From contig JAHHRF010000029.1 in assembly GCA_020025955.1 (NCBI GenBank), forward strand, positions 1 through 22,605: 22,605 nt of DNA, written 5' to 3'. The position numbers and the translations under genes were made by a program. This stretch comes from Sutterella sp. GTDB taxonomy: Bacteria > Pseudomonadota > Gammaproteobacteria > Burkholderiales > Burkholderiaceae_F. This document shows positions 6,896 to 13,290 of this stretch, piece by piece. The notes under the pieces are model-generated. The model ran no database searches, was not told where the DNA came from, and was given only the letters and a program-made list of their open reading frames with translations. Within the stretch, counting starts at the first letter, position 1. Each line of letters opens with the position of its first letter.

Positions 6896-8352
6896 CTGAG
6901 ACTCTTATGAATTCATATATGTTTTCTAAAGTTCGCCCCACACTTCTGGCTTCGCTTTTAGGTCTTACGCTCATGACGGGCGTTGGCTCACTTCAAGCCA
7001 ATGCGCCGACTCAGGAGCCCGTTGCCTATGAAAATGCTACGGCTGAGCAAGCTTACGAAATTGGGACTGTACTTTTATCTCAAGGCGACGTCGAGTCTGG
7101 GCTTCTTTGGTTACAGCAGGCTAAAACGCGCGGCCATCCTCAAGCAGACCAGTATTTGCGCCATGTAGTTACCCACCCTGCCTTCAAGAAACAGTATCCA
7201 AAACTGGCGAACAATTACCTTCGTGCACTCGATGGAACGCCTACAGAGATGGGCGCTCTTCCTCGTCAATCACGAGAAGCCACTCGCTTAAGTCAGCAAG
7301 CCAATTTTGCTGATCCGACAGCGACCTTTAAAAAGGAAGCACCGTTTTTTGCAGAGTCCAACACGAGCTACTGGATTCAGGATGACGACAAAGGCGACGC
7401 AGTCGTACCCGCGTCACAATCCCTAGTTCCGCTCCAAAAGGCACGCTCTAACGAGCTTCCCGTGGGTTTGGCGGAGGCCTTACCCAACCATTTAGAGTTG
7501 GCACCGATTGATGCCGATCAACCAAACAACGTTGCGGTTCGCCCAAAGAAAGCGTCAACCCCTTCCGCCGAGGCTGAAGACGACAATCCCTTCTCAGAGG
7601 ATGGGACGCCACCTCCGTTGCCCGTCAAGAACGTAGCTGGTCAGAAAGCGCTCAATGCGGCACCTTCGAGAGCCGCTGGAAACGCTCCTTCGCGTTCGAA
7701 TGCGCCCCATTCTGAACAAGTTTCCCCGCAGCCTAACGAAGACGAAGCCATGGCTGAGGTTCAACCTCGTCAAAACGCTCGTGCTCAACGTTTTGATGAA
7801 GAAACGCGTCCAGAAGCCCGTCCTCAGCGTTTTGATGAAGAGAAGCGTCCCAACGCCCGTCCTCAACGCTTTGATGAGGAAAGACGTCCAGACGCTCGCC
7901 CCCAGCGCTTTGATGAAGAACCTCGTCCCGAAGCTCGCTCTCAATACGACAAAGAACGTCCTTCGGCACGACCTCATGACGGCAATCGTGATCTAACGGA
8001 AAACTCGACGGATTGGTCTTTTGACTGGTTGAAGTGGCTGTTATTTTTCTTGGGGATTACGCTCTTATTGGCGTTGCTCCTTTACTTGTTCAGTCGCTTC
8101 TTCAAGCATAAACCTGAGCCCGTAAATGTCACGGTTAACCTTGCCCAGCAGAATCCTTATGCGGAAAGCCAAGTCGCCCTCCAGGGGCGTGTAGCGCTAC
8201 GAGCGATACCTGATCCTATCGACTTATCGGCTTACGCAACCGACTCAAAGGAAGCGACTCCGGAAGTCAAAAAAACCGCCATTAGCAACCCCGAGGAGAA
8301 ACCAGCTCCCCAAAGCCCTGCAAAGGAAACGGTTGTTGAAAACCCCTTCTAA
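6883..8352 (+). CDS. Operon gene F: secreted, membrane-anchored Sel1-like protein with RFDEE repeats
   Basis: 489 aa from ATG 6883, which has a strong SD (AAGGAGG). ATGs at 6907 and 6919 are in frame and would give a more typical signal peptide (MFSKVRPTLLASLLGLTLMTG, cleavage after Ala41 of the long form). Residues about 50-90 form a Sel1-like hairpin (AEQAYEIGTVLLSQGDVESGL, then WLQQAKTRGHPQA). A long Pro-rich disordered part follows, with four good copies and one degenerate copy of a 13-residue repeat (xARPQRFDEExRP, 298-360). A membrane helix at about 382-404 (WLKWLLFFLGITLLLALLLYLF) is followed by an 85-residue tail that would be cytoplasmic. The repeat domain would therefore lie in the periplasm. 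It ends the operon and a terminator follows. Function unknown. Confidence 0.75.
   Translation: MSPSSETLMNSYMFSKVRPTLLASLLGLTLMTGVGSLQANAPTQEPVAYENATAEQAYEIGTVLLSQGDVESGLLWLQQAKTRGHPQADQYLRHVVTHPAFKKQYPKLANNYLRALDGTPTEMGALPRQSREATRLSQQANFADPTATFKKEAPFFAESNTSYWIQDDDKGDAVVPASQSLVPLQKARSNELPVGLAEALPNHLELAPIDADQPNNVAVRPKKASTPSAEAEDDNPFSEDGTPPPLPVKNVAGQKALNAAPSRAAGNAPSRSNAPHSEQVSPQPNEDEAMAEVQPRQNARAQRFDEETRPEARPQRFDEEKRPNARPQRFDEERRPDARPQRFDEEPRPEARSQYDKERPSARPHDGNRDLTENSTDWSFDWLKWLLFFLGITLLLALLLYLFSRFFKHKPEPVNVTVNLAQQNPYAESQVALQGRVALRAIPDPIDLSAYATDSKEATPEVKKTAISNPEEKPAPQSPAKETVVENPF
7774..7962 (+). repeat. 39-bp tandem repeats encoding xARPQRFDEExRP in gene F
   Basis: Four near-identical 13-codon units (codons 298-349) and a shortened fifth (350-360, EARSQYDKERP) are arranged head to tail. 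Each combines a basic ARPQR and an acidic DEE part, giving a zwitterionic disordered spacer just before the membrane helix. Synonymous differences between copies show the array is old. Confidence 0.85.
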
Positions 8353-8375
8353 ATGGCAGCTAGCGCTCTCTAAAG

Positions 8376-8404
8376 AAATGGCCACTCAATCGAGTGGCCA
8401 TTTT
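8376..8404 (+). terminator. Rho-independent terminator of the six-gene operon
   Basis: A 12-bp perfect stem (8376-8387 AAATGGCCACTC with 8392-8403) and a 4-nt loop end in TTTT. The T-run is short but the stem is strong. It lies 24 bases after the stop of gene F. Confidence 0.8.
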
Positions 8405-8413
8405 GCTGGGCGC

Positions 8414-8447
8414 AAAAAAACACCCACGTCCCATTAGGAGGTGAGTG
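8414..8447 (-). terminator. Rho-independent terminator of infA
   Basis: Read on the minus strand, CACTCAC (8447-8441) pairs with GTGGGTG (8427-8421) through one G-U wobble and is followed by seven Ts (8420-8414). It lies 31 bases beyond the infA stop. Confidence 0.75.
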
Positions 8448-8478
8448 CTTCTTGAAGCTGAAGGGGCTCCGTCTCGGC

Positions 8479-8733
8479 TTAGCGACGACGGGGACCGCCA
8501 CCCTGCGGGCGACCTTCAATGTGACGGAAGGTAATGCGACCCTTCGTCAAATCGTACGGCGAAAGCTCAAGCGAGACCTTGTCACCGGCGAGAATACGGA
8601 TGTGATGCTTACGCATCTTACCGTTGGTGTAGGCAATGAGCTCATGCCCATTGTCAAGCTTCACGCGGTAACGGGCATCCGGCAGCACTTCGAGCACTTG
8701 CCCAGACATCTCAATCAGATCTTCCTTGGCCAT
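8479..8733 (-). CDS. infA: Translation initiation factor IF-1
   Basis: 84 aa beginning MAKEDLIEMSGQVLEVLPD, the classic IF-1 opening, with the OB-fold segments ARYRVKLDNGHELIAYTNGK, MRKHHIRILAGDKV and LTKGRITFRH in order. IF-1 binds the 30S A site and helps IF-2 and IF-3 in start selection. The usual IF-1 has about 72 residues; this one carries a C-terminal basic Gly/Arg tail (EGRPQGGGPRRR), as in the longer second IF-1 of many Burkholderiales. The ATG at 8733 is chosen over an in-frame upstream start at 8769 because it gives the conserved N-terminus. The gene stands alone, between its terminator and a structured leader. Confidence 0.97.
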   Translation of the reverse strand: MAKEDLIEMSGQVLEVLPDARYRVKLDNGHELIAYTNGKMRKHHIRILAGDKVSLELSPYDLTKGRITFRHIEGRPQGGGPRRR

Positions 8734-8807
8734 AATTTTCCAATTTTTTTGTGCTGCACATCGTTTCAACGTTAATCAACGAAACGGCACACAACACAGC
8801 AGTTCAC

Positions 8808-8857
8808 AAAAAAGGCTTTATCGCAGTGGTGCGAAAAGCCATTAAAAATTAATGGCT
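8808..8857 (-). promoter_or_regulatory. Terminator-like hairpin with an overlapping hairpin upstream of infA
   Basis: On the minus strand a 9-bp hairpin (8857-8849 AGCCATTAA with 8845-8837) is followed by a second hairpin (8840-8830 GGCTTTTCGCA with 8825-8814, one bulge) and then six Ts (8813-8808). The two share four bases (8840-8837), so they exclude each other, as in an attenuator. It lies about 75 bases before the infA start codon. Confidence 0.55.
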
Positions 8858-8859
8858 CG

Positions 8860-8865
8860 ATTGTA
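8860..8865 (-). promoter_or_regulatory. Candidate -10 of the infA promoter
   Basis: GATACAAT on the minus strand contains TACAAT (one mismatch to TATAAT). No good -35 is seen 17 bases upstream. A start near 8853 would give a leader of about 120 bases that contains the terminator-like hairpin. Confidence 0.4.
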
Positions 8866-8954
8866 TCACCGAATTTTAAGTGCGTTGGGGTTTTTCCAAG
8901 AAAATCTACCCCCTTGAGCTTAACTCTTTAAGACAGGCGAAAGACTCCATACGT

Positions 8955-8960
8955 TACAAT
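8955..8960 (+). promoter_or_regulatory. Candidate -10 of the hemG promoter
   Basis: TACAAT at 8955-8960 is followed by AGAGG, the same context as the fadD promoter (TACAATAGAG). The best -35 candidate (AAGACA, 8930-8935) is spaced 19 bases away and is weak. The leader would be about 147 bases long. Confidence 0.45.
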
Positions 8961-8971
8961 AGAGGTGTCAG

Positions 8972-9014
8972 GACACGCCTTACCCTTCCCTTTACTGGAA
9001 CGGTAAAACGTGTC
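8972..9014 (+). promoter_or_regulatory. Stem-loop in the hemG leader
   Basis: GACACG (8972-8977) pairs with CGTGTC (9009-9014), and TTACC (8980-8984) pairs with GGTAA (9002-9006), separated by a symmetrical 2x2 internal loop (CC / AA). No T-run follows, so it is not a terminator. Confidence 0.55.
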
Positions 9015-9113
9015 ACGAAAAAACCGCTGGCCTCCTTTTGGGAAGCCAAGACCTTAAAACCCCTGCAGTCATCGTGCTGTCTGAAATCGATGACATTCAA
9101 GGAGAGAGACATT

Positions 9114-9653
9114 ATGAAGACGGTACTGGTGGTTTATAACAGCCGCTCCGGCCATACGGCCCGTATTGCTCGCCGTATTTGGGAAACGATCATCGCTGAA
9201 GGGCATCGCGCTGACCTCATGGACGTGATGGAAGCCGACCGCGAAGGCGTGGACTGGAACAAGTACGACACCGTGGTGTGTGGCGCTCCGGTGCTCTACG
9301 GCAAGTTCCGCCGTGAGTTCGTGGGCTTCGTAAATAAGTGGAAGGCCGTGTTGGACGAAAAGGCCAACAGCTTCTTCTGCGTCTCGGTTGTGGCTCGCAC
9401 CCCGGCCAAGGCTACTCCGGAAGGTAACGCCTACTGCCGTAAGTTCATCACCACGAACCCCTGGCAGCCCAAGGACGTGAAGTGCTTCGCCGGTAAGGTG
9501 GACTATCCGAACTGGTCGTGGATCGATGCCAAGCTCATCCAGATGATCATGAAGATGACCAAGGGCCCGACGGAACCCACGGCTGTGATCGATTACACGA
9601 ACTGGGACGATGTCACGGAATATGCCCGCCACGTCTTAACGCTCGAAGCCTAA
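9114..9653 (+). CDS. hemG: Menaquinone-dependent protoporphyrinogen IX dehydrogenase
   Basis: 179 aa, flavodoxin-like. HemG oxidises protoporphyrinogen IX to protoporphyrin IX in haem synthesis and passes electrons to the quinone pool at the inner membrane. It opens MKTVLVVYNSRSGHTARIAR with the FMN phosphate loop SRSGHT (10-15), and shares with E. coli HemG the segments YDTVVCGAPVLYGKFRREF, SVVARTPAKATPEGN, CRKFI, FAGKVDYPNWSWID and MIMKMTKGPTEPT. Those central segments include the HemG-specific insert that plain flavodoxins lack. Length matches the family (about 180). The ATG at 9114 has a good SD (AAGGAG, 9099-9104); longer upstream reading lacks family similarity. It is a single-gene unit with its own terminator. 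Use of this type suggests menaquinone and low-oxygen life. Confidence 0.95.
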   Translation: MKTVLVVYNSRSGHTARIARRIWETIIAEGHRADLMDVMEADREGVDWNKYDTVVCGAPVLYGKFRREFVGFVNKWKAVLDEKANSFFCVSVVARTPAKATPEGNAYCRKFITTNPWQPKDVKCFAGKVDYPNWSWIDAKLIQMIMKMTKGPTEPTAVIDYTNWDDVTEYARHVLTLEA

Positions 9654-9675
9654 GCGCGCGTTAAAACGCTGAAAG

Positions 9676-9716
9676 AAAAGACGATTTCCAATCTGATTTT
9701 GGGGTCGTCTTTTTTT
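9676..9716 (+). terminator. Rho-independent terminator of hemG
   Basis: AAAAGACGA (9676-9684) pairs with TCGTCTTTT (9705-9713) across a 20-nt loop and ends in a seven-T run (9710-9716). Confidence 0.85.
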
Positions 9717-9733
9717 GTTAGTCCGTCCTTTTC

Positions 9734-9762
9734 TTGTTAGCGAAGGGGGATTTGCCTACAAT
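9734..9762 (+). promoter_or_regulatory. Sigma-70 promoter of fadD
   Basis: TTGTTA (9734-9739) and TACAAT (9757-9762) are separated by exactly 17 bases. This is one of the best sigma-70 matches in the window. Transcription should start near 9769, about 63 bases before the ATG. Confidence 0.75.
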
Positions 9763-9784
9763 AGAGAGATGTGTTAACTCCAGT

Positions 9785-9821
9785 AGGACGAATTGACGAC
9801 TAAACCTTGTCAGCTCGTCCT
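9785..9821 (+). promoter_or_regulatory. Stem-loop in the fadD leader
   Basis: AGGACGA (9785-9791) pairs with TCGTCCT (9815-9821), and inside it TGAC (9794-9797) pairs with GTCA (9809-9812). It ends 10 bases before the ATG at 9832. The only SD-like bases (AGGA) are in its left arm. Confidence 0.55.
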
Positions 9822-9831
9822 TCAGATTTTT

Positions 9832-11514
9832 ATGACTCAAGACTTTCCCTGGTACCGTTCTTACCCCGAAGGGGTGCCTCATGAAATCAATCCCGATCGT
9901 TATCAAAACATCGCGGACGTGCTCGATGAAGTGGCGCAAAAGCACCCCAATCACGTGGGCTACGAAAACATGGGGACGGGGCTTACCTATGCCCGTACCG
10001 TCGAACTCTCCAAAGATTTCGGCGCTTACCTTCAGAGCTTAGGGCTGAAGCCGGGTGACCGCGTGGCCATCATGATGCCGAACCTGTTGCAGTACGTGGT
10101 GGCGTTATTCGCTTGCTTACGTGCAGGGTTGGTCGTGGTCAACATCAACCCCTTGTACACGGCACGTGAAGTTCACGGCTCGCTCGTGGACTCGGGCGCG
10201 AAAGCCATTGTGATCATTGAAAACTTCGCCAAGACCTTAGAAAAGGCCATTGGCGATACGAATTGCGAACATGTGATCCTCACCGCGGTGGGGGACTTGT
10301 ATCCGTGCTTGAAGCGTACCTTTGTGAACTTCATGGTTCGCAAGGTCAAGAAAATGGTTCCGGCCTTTAATTTGCCGGGCGCCGTTCGCTTTAATGATGC
10401 CCTTCAGATTGGGCGCGAAAAGGGCTATACCCCGCATCCGGCCAACAACCGTGAAACGGCATTCTTGCAGTACACCGGTGGCACCACGGGCGTGAGCAAG
10501 GGGGCGGTGTTAACGCATCGCAATATCCTGGCCAACATGGCACAGGTCTCCGCTTGGATTTCGCGCGCCATGAAGGAAGGCGAAGAAGTGGTGATGACGG
10601 CCTTGCCTCTCTACCATATCTTCTCGCTCACCTCGACCATGGTCTACACGCAGTTGGCCTCCACCATGGTATTGATCACGAATCCTCGTGACCAAGATGC
10701 CTTAGGGAAGACCTGCCAGAAGTATGACTACTCGGTCATCATTGGTGTCAATACCCTCTTTGCCGCCATGTTGGGGAACAAGGAATTCTTGAGCCACAAG
10801 TTCACGCGCCTTCGTATGACGGTGGGTGGCGGCACGCAGGTTCAGAGCCACGTCGCCCTTCGCTGGAAGGAACAGACGGGTTGCCCCATTTTGGAAGCCT
10901 ATGGTTTGACGGAATGCTCGCCTGGCGTTTGCGGGAACATCCCGGAAGCGAACTGGGACGGCTCCGTTGGGGTGCCGATTCCGAGCACAGAAGTCTCCAT
11001 CCGTGGGGAAGGGTTCCAGGACTTGGGCGTGTGCCCGAGCCCCGATCGCATCCCTGAATTCACGGGCGAAATTTGCGTGCGTGGTCCGCAGGTGATGTTG
11101 GGCTACTGGAACCGTCCGGACGAAACCGCGGAAGCCCTTCGTGACGGGTGGTTACGCACCGGGGACGTCGGTTACATGAACGACATGGGGTCGGTGACCA
11201 TCACGGACCGCAAGAAAGACATGATTTTGGTCTCGGGCTTTAACGTCTACCCCAATGAAGTGGAAAACGTGATTGCCGGAATGCCGCAGGTGTTGGAAGT
11301 CGGTGTCGTGGGGGTTCCCAACGACAAGACGGGTGAAACCGTGAAGGCCGTGATTGTCCGCAAGGACCCGACCTTAACGGCCGAGCAGGTGAAGGCTTAT
11401 TGCAAGACCATGCTCACCAACTATAAGTTGCCGCGCAAGATCGTCTTTGTGGACGAATTACCGAAGACGGCCGTGGGCAAGATCCTGCGCCATGAACTTC
11501 GAAACGTGGACTAA
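9832..11514 (+). CDS. fadD: Long-chain fatty acid--CoA ligase
   Basis: 560 aa. FadD adenylates long-chain fatty acids and transfers them to CoA at the inner membrane, the entry step of beta-oxidation. It matches E. coli FadD along its length: YPEGVPHEINPDRYQ at the start, the AMP-binding loop YTGGTTGVSKGA (about 214-225), TALPLYHIFSLT, ITNPRDQDALGK, EAYGLTEC, the fatty-acid signature DRKKDMILVSGFNVYPNEVE, and the catalytic Lys550 in PKTAVGKILRHELR. The ATG at 9832 is chosen because it gives the conserved N-terminus; a TTG at 9793 would add 13 unrelated residues. SD is weak and may be masked by a leader stem-loop. It is a single-gene unit between a sigma-70 promoter and a bidirectional terminator. 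Confidence 0.97.
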   Translation: MTQDFPWYRSYPEGVPHEINPDRYQNIADVLDEVAQKHPNHVGYENMGTGLTYARTVELSKDFGAYLQSLGLKPGDRVAIMMPNLLQYVVALFACLRAGLVVVNINPLYTAREVHGSLVDSGAKAIVIIENFAKTLEKAIGDTNCEHVILTAVGDLYPCLKRTFVNFMVRKVKKMVPAFNLPGAVRFNDALQIGREKGYTPHPANNRETAFLQYTGGTTGVSKGAVLTHRNILANMAQVSAWISRAMKEGEEVVMTALPLYHIFSLTSTMVYTQLASTMVLITNPRDQDALGKTCQKYDYSVIIGVNTLFAAMLGNKEFLSHKFTRLRMTVGGGTQVQSHVALRWKEQTGCPILEAYGLTECSPGVCGNIPEANWDGSVGVPIPSTEVSIRGEGFQDLGVCPSPDRIPEFTGEICVRGPQVMLGYWNRPDETAEALRDGWLRTGDVGYMNDMGSVTITDRKKDMILVSGFNVYPNEVENVIAGMPQVLEVGVVGVPNDKTGETVKAVIVRKDPTLTAEQVKAYCKTMLTNYKLPRKIVFVDELPKTAVGKILRHELRNVD

Positions 11515-11521
11515 CGCCACC

Positions 11522-11552
11522 AAAAAAAGAAAACGCCCTTCGGGGCGTTTTC
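11522..11552. terminator. Bidirectional terminator between fadD and the S4 gene
   Basis: A perfect 10-bp stem GAAAACGCCC / GGGCGTTTTC (11529-11538 with 11543-11552) closes a TTCG tetraloop. Seven A residues on the left (11522-11528) give a strong U-tract on the minus strand; on the plus strand the T's are partly in the stem. Confidence 0.85.
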
Positions 11553-11571
11553 CTTCTAGGAAAAGGGCGGA

Positions 11572-11796
11572 TTACTTTTCACCGTGCACGTACACGGTCT
11601 GCCCTTCGAAACTGACGACTTCTCCACCTCGGAGCTTACGCGTCTTACGGGTTTCAACCTCCCCGTCTACGATGACTAAGCCATCCGCGATGAACTGTTT
11701 GGCTAAGGCGCCCGAATCAGCCCAGCCTAAGGCTTTTAAGAGCGCGTCGAGCGTAATTAATTCGCCACGGATCACAAAATTTTCAGGGTTCGTCAT
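11572..11796 (-). CDS. ybcJ: YbcJ-like S4-domain RNA-binding protein
   Basis: 74 aa. The whole protein is one S4 RNA-binding domain and aligns along its length with E. coli YbcJ: LITLDALLKALGWADSGA, LAKQFIADGLVIVDGEVE, TRKTRKLRGGEVVSFEG. S4 domains bind structured RNA; YbcJ-type proteins are thought to act on ribosomal or tRNA-like RNA, but the target is not known. The conserved VDGEVETRK region is complete. The start at 11796 gives the expected length; the SD is weak (GAAGG). It is convergent with fadD and shares its terminator, and is divergent from lrgAB. Confidence 0.88.
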   Translation of the reverse strand: MTNPENFVIRGELITLDALLKALGWADSGALAKQFIADGLVIVDGEVETRKTRKLRGGEVVSFEGQTVYVHGEK

Positions 11797-11831
11797 TTCT
11801 CAAGCCTTCTGCTTTGTCGAGGGTATACACT

Positions 11832-11874
11832 AAAGCGGAATCACCGCTTTGTCGGAGTGGACCGTTTCACGGTC
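11832..11874 (+). promoter_or_regulatory. Two tandem hairpins in the lrgA leader
   Basis: AAAGCGG (11832-11838) pairs with CCGCTTT (11844-11850), then GACCGT (11860-11865) pairs with ACGGTC (11869-11874). Both stems are perfect and neither has a U-tract. A possible -10 (TACACT, 11826-11831) lies immediately before the first. Confidence 0.5.
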
Positions 11875-11908
11875 GATACCGTTCGAATTTTAGACCTTTC
11901 TCGCTACT

Positions 11909-12271
11909 ATGCTTAACGCCATTACGTTTATTTTGCTCTTTCAGGTGCTGGGCGAAGTCCTTACCCGCGCGGCCGGGATCCCTGTTCCAGGCCCCGTCAT
12001 GGGCATGGTTCTGATGCTCTTTACCTTCATTGTCCGACCGAGCTTTATTGACGTAGTGCGCCCCACGGGGGGCGTTTTGCTTTCCAACTTGTCGTTACTC
12101 TTTGTGCCAGCTGGGGTGGGTCTTATGCGCCACGGGGAACGCTTTTTAACGGAAGGCATGCAGATTGTTTTGATTGTGGTGATTTCTTCCGTTTTGGCGA
12201 TGCTCGCCACCGCCTACGCCATCCTGGGCACGCAAAAGCTCTTGGCTCGACGCAATAAGGAGACGAAGTGA
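11909..12271 (+). CDS. lrgA: LrgA/CidA-family holin-like membrane protein
   Basis: 120 aa with four hydrophobic segments. The family signature is clear: GIPVPGPVMGMVLML near residues 22-36 and SLLFVPAGVGLMRHGERF in the second half. LrgA/CidA proteins are small holin-like membrane proteins tied to murein hydrolase control and, with LrgB, to pyruvate or small-metabolite transport in several bacteria. Length fits the family. No SD is visible before the ATG. The stop (TGA 12269-12271) overlaps the start of lrgB, so the two are translated together. No LytSR-type regulator is next to it. Confidence 0.92.
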   Translation: MLNAITFILLFQVLGEVLTRAAGIPVPGPVMGMVLMLFTFIVRPSFIDVVRPTGGVLLSNLSLLFVPAGVGLMRHGERFLTEGMQIVLIVVISSVLAMLATAYAILGTQKLLARRNKETK

Positions 12272-13002
12272 TGGACACGCTCGTACGTCTCTTTCAGGAA
12301 TTGAGCACCAACCCCGCCACGTGGCTTGGACTCACGCTCACAGCCTTTATCTTTGGGCAGCACGTCTATCGATGGACGCGTTACAACCCGTTGGCGACCC
12401 CCACCAATGTGGCGGTGATTCTCATCATTGCGATTTTGTTGGTCTTAAACGTACCGTACACGACGTACTTTGAAGGGGCGAGCTTTATCCACTTCCTCTT
12501 GGGGCCAGCCACTGTGGTGTTGGCGATCCCCGTCTTTGAGCAGCGTGCCAAGCTGGTACAGATGTGGTTGCCCTTAACCGTAGGCTTGCTTGTCGGGTGC
12601 TTGGTTTCCATCGTGGCCGTCATTGTTCTGGGCTGGGCCTTTGGGTTAAGTAGTGCCACGATCGTGAGTATGGTTCCTAAGAGCGTCACCACCCCGATTG
12701 CCATGGGGATTTCTGAGTCCTTAGGCGGGATTCCTGACTTAACCGCCGCTATCGTGGTGATCACGGGGGTGATTGGCTCCGCGTTAGGGCGTCCCCTTTT
12801 CCGTCTTTGCAAGATCCAAGACGACCCCGTCTGTGGGGTGTCCTTAGGGCTCACGGCGCACGGGATGGGGACCAGCATGGCCTTTCAGATCAGTAACGAA
12901 GCCGGTTCCTTTGCAGGGCTTACGATGGGCGTAATGGGGATTCTCTCCGCCTTTGTGGCCCCCTTGGTGGCTCCGCCCCTGATGGCGTGGCTGGGGCTCT
13001 AA
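12271..13002 (+). CDS. lrgB: LrgB/CidB-family membrane protein
   Basis: 243 aa, mostly hydrophobic, with the family hallmarks YFEGASFIHFLLGPATVVLA, PKSVTTPIAMGISESLGG, LTAAIVVITGVIGSALG and LTAHGMGTSMAFQ in the expected order. LrgB works with LrgA in the inner membrane. The ATG at 12271 lies 8 bases after an AAGGAG SD (12257-12262); a GTG at 12268 is in frame but too close to it. The TGATG overlap with lrgA shows translational coupling. A short hairpin terminator follows. Confidence 0.92.
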   Translation: MDTLVRLFQELSTNPATWLGLTLTAFIFGQHVYRWTRYNPLATPTNVAVILIIAILLVLNVPYTTYFEGASFIHFLLGPATVVLAIPVFEQRAKLVQMWLPLTVGLLVGCLVSIVAVIVLGWAFGLSSATIVSMVPKSVTTPIAMGISESLGGIPDLTAAIVVITGVIGSALGRPLFRLCKIQDDPVCGVSLGLTAHGMGTSMAFQISNEAGSFAGLTMGVMGILSAFVAPLVAPPLMAWLGL

Positions 13003-13022
13003 CGGGCGCCAAACAAGCGCAC

Positions 13023-13040
13023 AAGCCCCGATGGGGTTTT
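13023..13040 (+). terminator. Probable weak terminator of lrgAB
   Basis: AAGCCCC (13023-13029) pairs with GGGGTTT (13033-13039, one G-U) over a 3-nt loop and ends in TTTT. The stem is short. Confidence 0.5.
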
Positions 13041-13083
13041 CGTTCCATAAGGGGGTTTCTACCCTACCTTTGAGCGCTTCCCT

Positions 13084-13139
13084 ATTCTGAAATTCTGAAA
13101 CTCTGAGATTCTGAGTTGCTGAGATTCGGAGTTGCTAAA
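13084..13139. repeat. Degenerate 8-bp tandem repeat, seven units
   Basis: Seven head-to-tail octamers fit WTKCTGAR with some exceptions: ATTCTGAA twice, ACTCTGAG, ATTCTGAG, TTGCTGAG, ATTCGGAG and TTGCTAAA. Two related 8-mers alternate toward the right end. It lies in the non-coding gap between lrgB and the symporter gene; the longest reading frame across it shows no family. Confidence 0.75.
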
Positions 13140-13140
13140 G

Positions 13141-13290
13141 TTCGATCCCATAAATGAATACGGCCTTCCCTTGGGGGCAAACGACCCCAAGGAAGCCCCA
13201 AAAGAGGGTGCCCCAACGTGGGCGCCCTCTTTTGCTTTAAAGCCCAGGGCAAAACCCCTGGAGGCGGTCAAGCACGTTTTAAGCGGGCAC
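13141..13290. other. Hairpin-rich intergenic region with a bidirectional terminator
   Basis: Three hairpins follow the octamer repeat. CTTCCC-TTGGGG (13165-13176) pairs with CCCCAAGGAAG (13185-13195). AAAAGAGGGTGCCC (13200-13213) pairs with GGGCGCCCTCTTTT (13220-13233) with one G-U pair and looks like a terminator for both strands. CCAGGG pairs with CCCTGG near 13246-13263. No coding or tRNA gene is visible. Confidence 0.6.

Noticed and set aside
7594..7977. Frames opposite or offset to the gene F repeats
   Set aside because: They arise from the 39-bp repeat read in other frames; the coding strand has signal peptide, repeat and membrane helix in one frame.
828..8352. Calling the operon a Zorya anti-phage system
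   Set aside because: Only the motor-like pair resembles ZorA/ZorB. There is no ZorC, ZorD helicase or ZorE nuclease, and the neighbours are not a defence island.
8880..9113. 78-residue N-terminal extension of HemG
   Set aside because: The in-frame extension covers the promoter and leader; the HemG start with a good SD is at 9114.
13084..13139. CRISPR array
   Set aside because: Units are 8 bp and contiguous with no spacers.
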